DNA of 64,000 nucleotides from an uncultured Dehalococcoidia bacterium (GTDB taxonomy: Bacteria; Chloroflexota; Dehalococcoidia; Lucifugimonadales; UBA3495), in assembly GCA_958296385.1 (NCBI GenBank), contig OY282494.1:2331537-2395536 (forward strand), in the 5' to 3' direction. The notes under the pieces are model-generated. The model worked only from the letters and a program-made list of their open reading frames with translations, made no database searches and had not been told where the DNA came from. Made by a program: the position numbers and the translations under genes. This document shows positions 34,567-43,738 of the stretch, piece by piece; the first letter of the stretch is position 1; every line of letters starts with the position of its first letter.

Positions 34567-35523
34567 ATGCGACAGTATGCCCTGAAACGCATCGCTCTGA
34601 TGATTCCTACGATAATTCTGGTCAGCCTCATCGTGTTCACGGTGATGCGGCTGATACCCGGTGACCCGGCGCTGGTGATTTTGAGCGAAGGCGACGCGGC
34701 TTTCACTCAAGAGGAACTGGAAACCCTGCGCCGGCAGTTGGGAACCGACCGGCCCATCCCGGTACAGTACCTGACCTGGGTCGGCGGGCTGGTGCGCGGC
34801 GACCTGGGCACGTCCATCTGGCGCTCCGGGCAGCCGGTGAGCAAGCTGGTGGGCGACCGCATATTCCGCACGCTGGAGCTGGCCATCCTGGCCATACTGG
34901 TGGCCGTCGTCTTTGCGGTGCCATTGGGCATAGTTTCGGCCATCAAACCGGACAGCGTCATTGACTACTTATCCAGAATAATCGCGCTGGTGGGCATATC
35001 AATACCGACGTTCTTTGCAGGTATTCTGGTGGTGCTGGTGCTTTCCAGAGGGTTTGAGTGGCTGCCGCCGCTGGGGTACGCGGACTTGTGGGAAGACCCG
35101 TGGACGAATGTACGGCAGATGTTTTTGCCGGCGCTGGCCCTGGGCTTTTACGACATGGCCTTTATCGCCCGGGTAACCCGCTCGTCAATGCTGGAAATTA
35201 TCCGCGAGGACTATATGCGGACGGCGCGGGCCAAGGGGCTGGCGGAGCGGATTGTGCTGGTGCGCCACGGCCTGAAGAACGCCGTACTGCCCATCCTCAC
35301 CATCTCCGGCTGGCAGTTCGGACGGCTGTTTGGCGGCACGGTCATCATCGAAAGCATCTTTCGGGTGCCGGGGATTGGCACGCTGCTGATTGAAACCGTA
35401 TTCCAGCGGGATTACCCCACCATCCAGGCCATCATCATCGTCATCGCGGTGTCCATCGTCATCATCAACCTGCTGGTTGACCTGCTGTATGGGCTGCTGG
35501 ACCCGCGCATCCGCTACGCCTAG
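34567..35523 (+). CDS. DppB-type ABC transporter permease, cassette 2
   Basis: A 318-residue paralogue of the permease at 29809, with RQYALKRIALMIPTIILV, MRLIPGDPALVIL and DYMRTARAKGLAERIVL all retained and the same ending GLLDPRIRYA. The long identical blocks, particularly around the ATPase-contacting loop, point to cassette duplication. Its partner DppC lies 50 bases downstream. Confidence 0.95.
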   Translation: MRQYALKRIALMIPTIILVSLIVFTVMRLIPGDPALVILSEGDAAFTQEELETLRRQLGTDRPIPVQYLTWVGGLVRGDLGTSIWRSGQPVSKLVGDRIFRTLELAILAILVAVVFAVPLGIVSAIKPDSVIDYLSRIIALVGISIPTFFAGILVVLVLSRGFEWLPPLGYADLWEDPWTNVRQMFLPALALGFYDMAFIARVTRSSMLEIIREDYMRTARAKGLAERIVLVRHGLKNAVLPILTISGWQFGRLFGGTVIIESIFRVPGIGTLLIETVFQRDYPTIQAIIIVIAVSIVIINLLVDLLYGLLDPRIRYA

Positions 35524-35573
35524 CCCAGCCGAGTCTCGCCGAGCCGCCGACAAACGCTCACGGAGCATTCAGG

Positions 35574-36515
35574 ATGACCACTAGCAACACCAATACCGGA
35601 CAGACTTTGCCGGGGGCAGTAGCGCCAGCGGGTGAGCCGGCGCTGGATATGCGCCCCCGCCAGACGCAGCTCCAGAAAATCGTCAGCTTTGCCCGCTCCA
35701 AACCGCTGGGCGCGGTCAGCGCGGTGATAATCCTGCTGACCATACTGGCCGCCGCCGTTTCCTACGTCGTGCCGGGCGTTTTGCCCCACGACCCGCTGGA
35801 CACCCGGGCCCACGAGGAGAAATACCTGCCGCCGCAGCCGGGGGCGTGGATGGGCAGCGACCACCTGGGGCGGGATGAGTTCAGCCGGGTCATCGCCGGC
35901 TCGCAGATTTCCATTTACGTGGGGCTGCTCAGCGTGGGCATCGGCGTTACGCTGGGGGCGCTCATCGGCATCCTCAGCGCCTACGTGGGCGGCGTCATTG
36001 ACCTGTCCATCCAACGGCTGGTGGACGCTTTGATGGCGTTCCCGCCCATCATCCTGGCGCTGGGCCTGGTGGCCGCCGTCGGCGGTTCCGCCAACAACAT
36101 CATCGTGGCATTGGTGGTAATTCTGCTGCCGGGGACGATACGGGTTATCAGATCGCAGGTGTTGAGCATCAAAGAGCTGGACTACACGCTGGCGGCTACG
36201 GCCATCGGCGCCGGTTCCATCCGCATAATGCTGAAGCACATTCTGCCCAACGTGATTGCCAGCTACATCGTGCTGGGCACCATCACGCTGGGGTTTGCCA
36301 TCATCATTGAGGCGTCGCTGTCGTTCCTGGGCGTGGGCGTGCCGCCGGACATTCCGACGTGGGGGACGATGTTGACGAAAGGCGCGGAGGAAATCCGCAT
36401 CGCCTGGTGGCTGGCCGTGTTCCCCGGCGTGGCAATCTCAATAGTGGTGTTCGCCATCAACTTCCTGGGCGATGCACTGCGGGACGTGCTGGATCCCCGT
36501 CTGCGCGGACGCTAG
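35574..36515 (+). CDS. DppC-type ABC transporter permease, cassette 2
   Basis: A 313-residue paralogue of the permease at 30817, with WMGSDHLGRDEFSRVIAG, LDYTLAATAIGAGSIRIMLK and the identical ending FLGDALRDVLDPRLRGR. The N-terminal peptide TNTGQTLPGAVAPAGEPALD diverges from cassette 1, as expected for a cytosolic tail. A strong terminator follows, and no ATPase gene comes after it. Confidence 0.95.
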   Translation: MTTSNTNTGQTLPGAVAPAGEPALDMRPRQTQLQKIVSFARSKPLGAVSAVIILLTILAAAVSYVVPGVLPHDPLDTRAHEEKYLPPQPGAWMGSDHLGRDEFSRVIAGSQISIYVGLLSVGIGVTLGALIGILSAYVGGVIDLSIQRLVDALMAFPPIILALGLVAAVGGSANNIIVALVVILLPGTIRVIRSQVLSIKELDYTLAATAIGAGSIRIMLKHILPNVIASYIVLGTITLGFAIIIEASLSFLGVGVPPDIPTWGTMLTKGAEEIRIAWWLAVFPGVAISIVVFAINFLGDALRDVLDPRLRGR

Positions 36516-36543
36516 GACGCCGGACAAACCGGGCAAACGGCAA

Positions 36544-36582
36544 GGGGCGGGCACGCAAAACCCGCCCCGATTTGATTTGATT
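36544..36582 (+). terminator. Intrinsic terminator of cassette 2
   Basis: GGGGCGGG (36544-36551) pairs with CCCGCCCC (36561-36568) across a nine-base loop, followed by a T-rich GATTTGATTTGATT tract. Confidence 0.8.
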
Positions 36583-36682
36583 CGCCGGCAATTCCGGCGC
36601 CGGTATCCGGAGTGACGCTGCGAATGAGGCGGGGGGCGGGCAGTCGTGCTAAACTGCGCCCATATTAAGCAGGGGGTGCGTT

Positions 36683-37615
36683 ATGTCGTGGAACTTTGAG
36701 CTGGTGGCCGGGCCTTATGGCGGCACTACCGAGGGGCCGGTTTGGGATGGCGAGGCGATTCTCTTTACGCACATTCCGGCTTCGCGGATTTTGCGCTATG
36801 ACCCCGTATCGGGTGCCGTGTCGGAGTATTTTACCGAGGCTTTCAATACCAACGGCCTGTGCTTTGACGCGCAGGGCAACTTGTACGGGTGCCAGCAGGG
36901 GCGGCGGCGGATTGCCCGTTTTGACGCCGCGACGAATACCGCAACCTCGCTGCCGCATCTGCTGGACGGGCAGCGGCACAACAACACTAACGACCTGGTG
37001 GTGGACAAGTCGGGCCGCATCTGGTTCACCGATCCTTACTCCGGCATCGGCGACAGCGGGCCGCCGGAACTAAACCATATGTCGGTGCTGCGCCTGGACC
37101 CAAAGGGCAACGACCAGTGGGATTTGGTGCGGGCAACTACCGACGTCAGCCGTCCTAACGGGGTGCTGATTAGCCGCGACCAAAAGACGCTGTACGTGGC
37201 GCAGAGCGACTACGGGGCAACGCGGCGGCGGGAGCTGCGGGCCTATCCAATCGCCGGGGATGGCGCCCTGGGCGAGTATCGGGTTTTGCACACTTTCGGG
37301 ATTGACGGCGGCGCGTCCGACGGCGATACGCGGGGGCAGGGCAGCCGGGGGGTGCAGCGCGGGGTTGACGGGATGACGCTGGACGCCGACGGCAACATCA
37401 TCGTGTGCGCCGGCTGGGAGGCCGCCGGGCCGGGGCCGCTGATTTACGTGCTGTCGCCGGACGGCCGGGTGCTGGAAACGCACCCGCTGCGGGTTGACCG
37501 CCCCACCAACTGCTGCTTTGGGGACGCCGACTTGCGCACCCTCTACGTAACCACCGGCGGCGGCCACCTGCTCCGCGCCCGCACCAACCGCACCGGCTGG
37601 ATAATGTGGCCGTAG
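36683..37615 (+). CDS. SMP-30/gluconolactonase-like protein
   Basis: A six-bladed propeller of 310 residues. EGPVWDGEAILFTHIPASRI, NGLCFDAQGNLYGCQQG, NTNDLVVDKSGRIWFTDP and SRPNGVLISRDQKTLYVAQS are the metal-site and blade motifs of the SMP-30/LRE family, lactonases that open sugar acid lactones. There is no signal peptide. AGGGGG lies before ATG 36683. It stands alone between the transporter terminator and the palindromic element; a role with the transporters is possible but not shown. Confidence 0.9.
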   Translation: MSWNFELVAGPYGGTTEGPVWDGEAILFTHIPASRILRYDPVSGAVSEYFTEAFNTNGLCFDAQGNLYGCQQGRRRIARFDAATNTATSLPHLLDGQRHNNTNDLVVDKSGRIWFTDPYSGIGDSGPPELNHMSVLRLDPKGNDQWDLVRATTDVSRPNGVLISRDQKTLYVAQSDYGATRRRELRAYPIAGDGALGEYRVLHTFGIDGGASDGDTRGQGSRGVQRGVDGMTLDADGNIIVCAGWEAAGPGPLIYVLSPDGRVLETHPLRVDRPTNCCFGDADLRTLYVTTGGGHLLRARTNRTGWIMWP

Positions 37616-37669
37616 CAAGCGGCGGCCCCGCCAATATGTCATTGCGTTGCGCTGCCCGGCCATTCCCCA

Positions 37670-37778
37670 TAATGTCATTCTGAGCGCAGCGAAGAATCTC
37701 GATGCCGTAGCATACACTTTGGGGGGCAACGTCGTTGCTACGCTTTCGAGATTCTTCGCTGCGCTCAGAATGACATTA
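37670..37778. mobile_element. 109-bp palindromic element, copy 1 (MITE- or REP-like)
   Basis: Arms of about 32 bases at 37671-37702 and 37746-37777 are exact reverse complements (each reads AATGTCATTCTGAGCGCAGC and on from its outer end). The 43-base centre contains a shorter inner repeat, CGTAGCA/TGCTACG. Copy 2 lies at 41560. The RNA would fold into one long hairpin. No protein is encoded. Confidence 0.9.
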
Positions 37779-37790
37779 GGCTAAAATGGC

Positions 37791-37819
37791 TTGACATCCG
37801 GGGCGGATGCGCCAACAAT
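37791..37819 (+). promoter_or_regulatory. Promoter of the Asp-box propeller gene
   Basis: A perfect TTGACA (37791-37796), 17-base spacer and AACAAT (37814-37819), immediately after the palindromic element and 78 bases before the start codon. Confidence 0.75.
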
Positions 37820-37897
37820 CTGCACTTGAAACTAGCATGGCAGACCGAAAATCTAATCTATGGTACATACGGACACGGAACGCAGGAGGCGAAACTG

Positions 37898-38974
37898 ATG
37901 ACTACTGCTGAGCATCACACCAACGTTTACGTCGGACTGGCCGGCGAGAGCGCGCTTATCGTGGGGATGGAGGGGACGCCGCTGGGCGAGGGCGGGCTGT
38001 ACCGCCTTTCGGAGAGCGAACCCCAATGGGTGGCCAAGGAGAGCGGGCTGCCGGAGCACCCGCAGGTGCGGGCGCTGCTGGTGCATCCCGATGCGCCGTC
38101 CACCATCTTTGCCGGCACGCAGGACGGCGTTTATCGCAGCGACGACCGGGGCGAAAGCTGGAACCGCACCGACGGCATCAGCGCCGAAGTCTGGTCGCTC
38201 ACCGCGCATCCCAACGACGCGTCCATAATGTTCGCCGGCTACGACAAGGGGCGGGTGAGCCGTTCCGACGACGGCGGGCACTCGTGGCGGCAGCTCAACA
38301 CCAAGGGGCTGGTGCATCCGCACATCACGATGAATCCCAACGAAATCGTCAAGCGGGTTATCGGGCTGAGCGTTGACCCCGGCCATCCCGACGACGTGTA
38401 CGGGGCGATTGAGGTGGGCGGCCTGATTGCATCGCGGGACGGCGGCGAAACGTGGTCGTGCATCACCGACGGCCACTATACGCGGCTGGGCCCGGTTGAC
38501 CTCCACGGCGTGCAGGTGAACGCGTCCCAGCCGGGGCTGGTGTACATCATCACGCAGCTGGCGATGTTCCGCAGCCGGGAGCGGGGGCAGGACTGGGAGT
38601 TTGTGCCGATTGACGAGATGTTTGAGGGCGGGAGCTACTGCCGGGATTTGGTGGTTGACCCCAACGACCCCAGCGTGATGTACCTGGCGGCCGGCGCCGG
38701 CGGCGGCAGCGCGCCGGCCGGCACGGTGGACGCCGGCGTGCTGGTGCGCTCGACCGACGCCGGCGAAACGTGGGAACGGGTGGACCTGGGCGAGGTTGCG
38801 CCGTCGCGGATGTTCCAGATTGCCGTTGACCGCAACGCCCCCGGCAACGTGTACTGCTGCGACCGCGATGGCCACGTCTATTGCAGCGCGGACGGCGGCG
38901 ACAGCTGGCAGCGCACCGACGTACCCGTTGAGATGAGCCGGGGCCGCCACGTGTACCCGATGGTCGCCGGCTGA
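37898..38974 (+). CDS. Asp-box (BNR/sortilin-like) beta-propeller protein
   Basis: The 358-residue protein has at least five Asp-box turns: SDDRGESW, SDDGGHSW, SRDGGETW, STDAGETW and SADGGDSW, spaced as propeller blades, as in sialidases, VPS10/sortilin and photosystem assembly factor HCF136. No catalytic arginine triad of a sialidase is apparent and there is no signal peptide, so the function is open. ATG 37898 follows AGGAGG by nine bases; an upstream in-frame start would overlap the promoter region. Confidence 0.85.
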   Translation: MTTAEHHTNVYVGLAGESALIVGMEGTPLGEGGLYRLSESEPQWVAKESGLPEHPQVRALLVHPDAPSTIFAGTQDGVYRSDDRGESWNRTDGISAEVWSLTAHPNDASIMFAGYDKGRVSRSDDGGHSWRQLNTKGLVHPHITMNPNEIVKRVIGLSVDPGHPDDVYGAIEVGGLIASRDGGETWSCITDGHYTRLGPVDLHGVQVNASQPGLVYIITQLAMFRSRERGQDWEFVPIDEMFEGGSYCRDLVVDPNDPSVMYLAAGAGGGSAPAGTVDAGVLVRSTDAGETWERVDLGEVAPSRMFQIAVDRNAPGNVYCCDRDGHVYCSADGGDSWQRTDVPVEMSRGRHVYPMVAG

Positions 38975-39062
38975 TTCCGACGGCCGCCCGGCCGGCCATT
39001 CCACGACTGCGCCCGGAATGGCCGGGCCGGGCTGACTACTGCAAACCGGAGGTGAAACTACT

Positions 39063-39686
39063 TTGGCATCCCAAGCGTTGTGGCAGGCGACATTCCGGAT
39101 TGGCGAGGCGGATTTAGAGTACATGGCCCTGGAGGCGTCCGATTTGCCGGAGGCGCTGCGCGGGTATCAGCTGGCCCGGGCGGGCGTGCTGGACAATGTG
39201 GAGATGGCCGAACACGGGTTTGACGGCAGCACCGCCGCCCGTTTTCGCGACGCGGGCCGCATCAGCGGTTATATGCGGGAGTTCGTCCCCACGGCCGACG
39301 TTGCGCCGGCCGACGGAATGAACTTCGTCGGCGCATCAGTCGTGCATCTGTTCAGCAACCCGGAACAGGTTTCCGGCTGGATGACCGATATTTTCCTGAA
39401 AGACTTTGAGGCCAATCTCGGCGAAAGCGTAGGCTCCGGCCAGCAGATAGTTTCGGTGAACCGGGTCGAGGTCGAGGGGCTGTACGACGAGGCAATCGGG
39501 CTGAACGTGCTGCAAGGCGGGCCCGCCGGGCTGCTGTCGTCAACGGTGATTGACTTCCGGGTGGGCCGGCTGCTGGGGGTGGCTTTCGTGGGCGCAGTGG
39601 GCCAGCACGACCGCACCGACGTGGCTACCGAACTGGCGATAGCCCTGGAACGCCGGATGGTGCAGGTGGCATTGGGGTCGCTGTAA
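39063..39686 (+). CDS. Hypothetical protein
   Basis: I do not recognise this 207-residue protein. It starts at TTG 39063, with GGAGG upstream. It has no membrane helix, but an amphipathic alternation of helices and strands, and a conserved-looking C-terminal half (FDEAIGL-like LYDEAIGLNVLQGG, then VIDFRVGRLLGVAFVGAVG). The codon pattern and binding site support it as a real gene. It stands between the propeller gene and a converging membrane protein. Confidence 0.6.
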   Translation: MASQALWQATFRIGEADLEYMALEASDLPEALRGYQLARAGVLDNVEMAEHGFDGSTAARFRDAGRISGYMREFVPTADVAPADGMNFVGASVVHLFSNPEQVSGWMTDIFLKDFEANLGESVGSGQQIVSVNRVEVEGLYDEAIGLNVLQGGPAGLLSSTVIDFRVGRLLGVAFVGAVGQHDRTDVATELAIALERRMVQVALGSL

Positions 39687-39737
39687 CGGCCCGGGCGTTA
39701 TCAAGACCGGGCCCAAGCGCCGGTTACTCCGGCACGG

Positions 39738-40589
39738 TTACGGCGCGGCGCCAGGCGCGTCGGCGGGCGGCACGGGCACCAGCTCCGGGTAGAACAGGGT
39801 TACCAGCCAGATGCCCCAGAACAGCAGGCCGATTACTACGAGCACTCCCTCAAAGATGGTGGGCGGCGCAAAGGCGAGGCGGGTGCCGACCTGGTGCCGC
39901 CAAAAGCGGTTCAGGTTGTTTTGCGCGCGCCAGACAATCCAGGCCAGCAGGCCCACGTCGGCCACGTTGCAGCCGAAATAGCCCAGGCGATGCAGGTCGG
40001 TCATTTCGGGAGCCGTCGAAAGCAGGTAGGCCGTCCATCCTAAAATCATTGCGCTGACCAGCAGCAGCACCGCCAGCAGGGGGTTCAGCGTGGTGGGCAG
40101 GCCGCGTTGCAGCATCAATTCCTGGTACACCCGCATATGGGCGTGCAGCCGGAAAAACTGGTACACCGGCACCAGCATACACAGCGCGTGCCACACCGGA
40201 AACGCCGTTTCGCCCGTGTAATCCCGGTAATGCCGCCAGGTGAGGTACGTCCAATAGACGAAATACAGCCCGGCGGTCAGCACCGACAGCAGGATGATGC
40301 GGCTGGGCGGGATGTAATAGGGCGCAGCGTCGTCCGCGGTTTGTGCCGGATAGGGAGACCGCGACGGGGCCAGCCGATCGTCGTTAGAGTAGCGGGGGCC
40401 GGCCAGCCGGTTCAACTCCGCATCGGCGGACGGATGGGCCGGCGGCGGGTTCTCCGGCCGGCGCGGCGGCGGAGCATCGTCCCGCGCGCCGCCGGGCAGC
40501 GACTGGCCGCACGTTCCGCAGAAACGATGGGCGGCGTCATAGCGGGCGCCGCAGTGGGGGCAGGATGATACTCCGCCGGCGTTGGTCAT
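39738..40589 (-). CDS. Zinc-ribbon membrane protein
   Basis: An N-terminal zinc ribbon (CPHCGARYDAAHRFCGTCG, residues 10-28) is followed by a Pro-rich disordered linker to about residue 90 and a domain with four to five membrane helices (IILLSVLTAGLYFVYW at the start, resembling DUF4234-type proteins; later FEGVLVVIGLLFWGIWLV). The role is unknown. It starts at ATG 40589 and is followed, on the same strand downstream, by nothing before the hypothetical gene's end. Confidence 0.75.
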   Translation of the reverse strand: MTNAGGVSSCPHCGARYDAAHRFCGTCGQSLPGGARDDAPPPRRPENPPPAHPSADAELNRLAGPRYSNDDRLAPSRSPYPAQTADDAAPYYIPPSRIILLSVLTAGLYFVYWTYLTWRHYRDYTGETAFPVWHALCMLVPVYQFFRLHAHMRVYQELMLQRGLPTTLNPLLAVLLLVSAMILGWTAYLLSTAPEMTDLHRLGYFGCNVADVGLLAWIVWRAQNNLNRFWRHQVGTRLAFAPPTIFEGVLVVIGLLFWGIWLVTLFYPELVPVPPADAPGAAP

Positions 40590-40617
40590 ATCAGTTTGGC
40601 CTGGCCACTCACGCGGG

Positions 40618-41403
40618 TCATGCTTTGCCCCAGACTACCGGGTTGCTGAGGGTGCCGATGCCGTTGACGCTGATGTCGCACACGTCGCCGTCCTGCATAT
40701 TCTCGGTGGCGCCGTCGGTGCCCATCCACAGCACGTCGCCCGGCACCAGCGTAAGGTACCGGCTCATCTCGCTGATGTACTCCCGCACGCCAAAAATGGC
40801 CGTGTTCAGGTCGTACTCGCCAACCACCCGGTCGTTGACCTTGATGACCACGTGGAGTTCGTCCGGGTCAAGGCCGGTGGCAATCCAGGGGCCCATGGGC
40901 TTGAAAGTGTCGGTGTTCTTGGCGCGCCACATGGTGCGGTCGTTGCGCTGCCAGGTGCGCTCGCTGACGTCGTTGCCGATGGTGTAGCCGAACACGTAAT
41001 CCAGGGCCTCATCCTGGCTGACGTTGCGACACTCTTTGCCGATGACGACGACGACTTCGCCCTCGTACTGCAACAGCTCGGTAGCGTCGGCGGGAACGAG
41101 GATGGGGTCGCCCTGGCCGGTCAAGGCGTTGACGGCGCGGTAGCCGACGTCGGCTTTGCTGGGCAGGTTGGGTTCCTCGCCGCGCATCTGCGCCGCCCAG
41201 GTGACGTGTTCGGGAAAGTTGATGCCGGCGGCGTAAAAAGTGGGGGGAATCACCGGCGGCAGCAGCTTGACGGACGACAGCGCGTACTTGCTGCCGGTTT
41301 GCGTCAAGCCGTCAAACAGGCCGCCCTGAACCTCCAGAACGTTATCGCCGTCAACGATACCGTAGGCTTCCCGGTCTCCGGTGCGGAACTTACAAATCAG
41401 CAT
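40618..41403 (-). CDS. Fumarylacetoacetate hydrolase family protein
   Basis: The FAH fold: LYEGE-like LLQYEGEVVVVIGKECRNVS supplies the metal-binding glutamates, YTIGNDVSERTWQ and FKPMGPWI follow, and GDVLWMGTDGATENMQDGD ends the active site. Such enzymes cleave C-C bonds of diketo acids or isomerise/decarboxylate them in aromatic degradation. ATG 41403 follows AGGAGG; the longer reading into the upstream region lacks homology. 261 residues. Confidence 0.9.
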   Translation of the reverse strand: MLICKFRTGDREAYGIVDGDNVLEVQGGLFDGLTQTGSKYALSSVKLLPPVIPPTFYAAGINFPEHVTWAAQMRGEEPNLPSKADVGYRAVNALTGQGDPILVPADATELLQYEGEVVVVIGKECRNVSQDEALDYVFGYTIGNDVSERTWQRNDRTMWRAKNTDTFKPMGPWIATGLDPDELHVVIKVNDRVVGEYDLNTAIFGVREYISEMSRYLTLVPGDVLWMGTDGATENMQDGDVCDISVNGIGTLSNPVVWGKA

Positions 41404-41559
41404 GGCCCTGGCCTCCTGGGGGATGGGTTCGTGCGCGCCGGCAGCGGCGCGGGGGTGATTAGCAAAAGTCCGCTGCAATTCTGGCATCATCGCAACGGAC
41501 GGTCAAGCCGGGATACCCCCAATCTGTCATTCCGGACACCCCCGCATGGCTGTTCCCCC
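41404..41559. other. Gap upstream of the FAH gene
   Basis: Together with copy 2 of the palindromic element and the following 100 bases this makes a 368-base gap between divergent genes. It holds a degenerate GTCATTC arm at 41526 (before copy 2), and a possible -10 TAAGAT at 41708-41713 for the next plus-strand gene. Nothing else was seen. Confidence 0.4.
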
Positions 41560-41667
41560 AATGTCATTCTGAGCGCAGCGAAGAATCTCGACGGGGTAAC
41601 GCACACTTTGGGGGGCAACGCCGTTGCTACGCTATCGAGATTCTTCGCTGCGCTCAGAATGACATTA
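41560..41667. mobile_element. 108-bp palindromic element, copy 2 (MITE- or REP-like)
   Basis: The same element as at 37670: arms at 41560-41591 and 41635-41666 are exact reverse complements and identical to the arms of copy 1. The centre shares the stretch CACTTTGGGGGGCAACG with copy 1 but differs at other positions. Perfect arms with a drifting centre suggest that pairing is maintained or recently renewed. Confidence 0.9.
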
Positions 41668-41771
41668 TGGGGTAACAGAATAACGGTAGGGGGCGTGCGG
41701 GATGTGGTAAGATAGCGGCTGTTGCGCCGGAAATTAGGCACGGGGCGACGGACAGGCACGGTGAGCGAAGT

Positions 41772-42584
41772 ATGCAGCAGTCGGAAACCCAACTCATTTA
41801 CTGGTCGCCCAGCCGGGTGCGATTCAACCTGACTCTGATCCTGGCGGCGGCCGTCATTCTGTTCGGGCTGTACCAGTATTTCTTTACTGGCGGCGGCGAT
41901 GAAGTGCCGGCCGAAGGGACGGCGCAGACGGCAGAGGGCGAAACGGCGGACAGCCAGCAAACTCGTGGCCGTAGCAACAACGCCTGGCTGCTCATCATCG
42001 TGGGCCTGGGCGTGGGCGGCTACTCGTGGCTCACCGGGCCGCGCCAGTACCGGGTTTATTCCGATGCGCTGGTCATCATGTACGGTATGCCCCGCAGCCG
42101 GCAGATTCACTTCAGCCAGATTCGCGAGGCGGTGAACGACCGGGGGTTTATGGGCGACCCGCTGCGGGTGTACACCAGCAACCGCCGCCGCATCGCCATC
42201 CAGGTGCGCGAACCCGAGGAGTTTCACCGCTACCTGCAAGGCGCACTGGACGAATACTGGCGCGCCTACCCGGAGCACGCCCCGCCGCCCCGCGAGGAGG
42301 ACGAGGCCGGTTCCGGCGGGAGCGGTTCCAGTTCCGGTTCCGGTGAGATGGCCCGGCCGGCCGACGTAGTAGAGTCGGCGGCAGCCGACCCTCCCGATGC
42401 GCCTGCCCCTCCGTTCACTCCGGAGGCGGACGCCGACGCCGCCGCACCCGACGACGACGCGCCCACCCGCCGCACCCGCCGCCGCAGCCTGCGCGACGAC
42501 AGCGGCAGCAGCAGCGGCAATGGCGGCAGCAGCGATGGCGGCTACGACAGCAACACCGACGACTCCAGGCCGCGCTTTAGCTGA
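41772..42584 (+). CDS. Hypothetical membrane protein with acidic Ser/Gly tail
   Basis: A 270-residue protein with two membrane helices (about 20-38, LTLILAAAVILFGLYQYFF, and 73-88, AWLLIIVGLGVGGYSWL), then a cytoplasmic domain (YRVYSDALVIMYGMPRSRQI, IHFSQIREAV) that resembles bacterial PH-like YdbS/YdbT domains, and a disordered acidic, Ser/Gly-rich tail of about 100 residues. The function is unknown. It converges on mcrC with only seven bases between stops. Confidence 0.65.
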   Translation: MQQSETQLIYWSPSRVRFNLTLILAAAVILFGLYQYFFTGGGDEVPAEGTAQTAEGETADSQQTRGRSNNAWLLIIVGLGVGGYSWLTGPRQYRVYSDALVIMYGMPRSRQIHFSQIREAVNDRGFMGDPLRVYTSNRRRIAIQVREPEEFHRYLQGALDEYWRAYPEHAPPPREEDEAGSGGSGSSSGSGEMARPADVVESAAADPPDAPAPPFTPEADADAAAPDDDAPTRRTRRRSLRDDSGSSSGNGGSSDGGYDSNTDDSRPRFS

Positions 42585-42591
42585 GCGCAGT

Positions 42592-43725
42592 TTAGGATAG
42601 CGGGCTGCCTTGCGCGACGGCCAGCAGCCGGCAGCGGATTGATGCGCTGTCGGCTGCCAAGTCAACAGTGGCAAAACGCACCGCGTGGCCCTGGATGACG
42701 GCGGCCTCGTCAACGTGGGCGTCAATTGCCGGGTACAGCAGAACCCCGGTGGAGTTGGCCGATAGGGGGTCGTCGGGCCTTTCCTGAGAACGCAGGTAGG
42801 CGTACATCTGGTAGATGTGGCCGGATTTTAACGACTGCTGGCGGTGATAGCCGGGGTTGATTACCGACGTGAACTTGGTATCAATGATGATGCGCTGCTG
42901 TCCCGGTCGTTCCAGCATGACGTCGGTTTGCATTGACGGTAAGATTGCGTGCAGGCCGGTCGTCTGACGCTCTGCGGGCCAGTAAATCCGGTTCCCGCTG
43001 CTGACGCGCCAGCCTTGATGGGACAGCGTTACGTCGTAGAATCCGGCTACTGCGTGCTCGAACAACCGTCTGGCCCACCGCTCCTCCCGGTACGGGGCGG
43101 CGAAGTGAGACGTTCCGACGTCCTCGGTGGGCAGGGCCAGGTCAAAGGCAAGGCGGGCGGCGGCCAGCATTCGCCGGTCCTCGTTGTCCCCGCGGCCCGG
43201 CGGGATTTCCAGCCGGGCCTGACGGTGCGTTGACGCCGGGATGTCGGCGACGCCGGCCCGTTCCAGCGCGGCCGCTTGCACCCGGCACCGCCGGGCCAAA
43301 TCGGGCTTTTGCACCACCCGCGCCAGCCGGAGCAGCGCCGCCTTGACGAAACGGTTGCGGGGCGTGTCCACCGTCAGCTCATCGTACACGCACGCCACCC
43401 GCCCCAATTGCAGCAGCTGGCGGCGTTCCGTGCGCAGCAGGTTGATGCGGCCCCGCACGCGGTTCAAGTCGGCATACCGGCGCCGGTAGCCAAAGCTCAA
43501 ATTGCGCCGCAGCCGCCGCTCCACCGCATTGGTAAGCAACTTGGCAACCAGATTGGGAATGTCGTCGGGAGCATCCTCAACGGCAACCCGCTCCGACTCC
43601 GGCAACTCCCGGTAAATATGAGGGTAAAGATGCGAGGCGTACAGCAGCAGCAGCCAGATGTTGCGGACGGGGATGCGGCCAATGTAGCCGGCGGTGTGGG
43701 GAATGTCGCTACGGATGTTCAGCAT
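42592..43725 (-). CDS. mcrC: McrC family restriction nuclease subunit
   Basis: The nuclease partner of McrB. IPVRNIWLLLLYASHLY near the N-terminus, YRRRYADLNRVRGRINL and VDTPRNRFVKAALLRLAR are McrC blocks. The PD-(D/E)xK site is D268 in MQTDVML and D282-x-K284 in IIIDTKF. McrBC cleaves DNA carrying modified cytosines, as a type IV system. It is the last gene of the minus-strand island and starts 13 bases after the small membrane gene before it, so it depends on that transcript. 377 residues, no truncation. Confidence 0.92.
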   Translation of the reverse strand: MLNIRSDIPHTAGYIGRIPVRNIWLLLLYASHLYPHIYRELPESERVAVEDAPDDIPNLVAKLLTNAVERRLRRNLSFGYRRRYADLNRVRGRINLLRTERRQLLQLGRVACVYDELTVDTPRNRFVKAALLRLARVVQKPDLARRCRVQAAALERAGVADIPASTHRQARLEIPPGRGDNEDRRMLAAARLAFDLALPTEDVGTSHFAAPYREERWARRLFEHAVAGFYDVTLSHQGWRVSSGNRIYWPAERQTTGLHAILPSMQTDVMLERPGQQRIIIDTKFTSVINPGYHRQQSLKSGHIYQMYAYLRSQERPDDPLSANSTGVLLYPAIDAHVDEAAVIQGHAVRFATVDLAADSASIRCRLLAVAQGSPLS

Positions 43726-43738
43726 TATCCAGCTGCCG

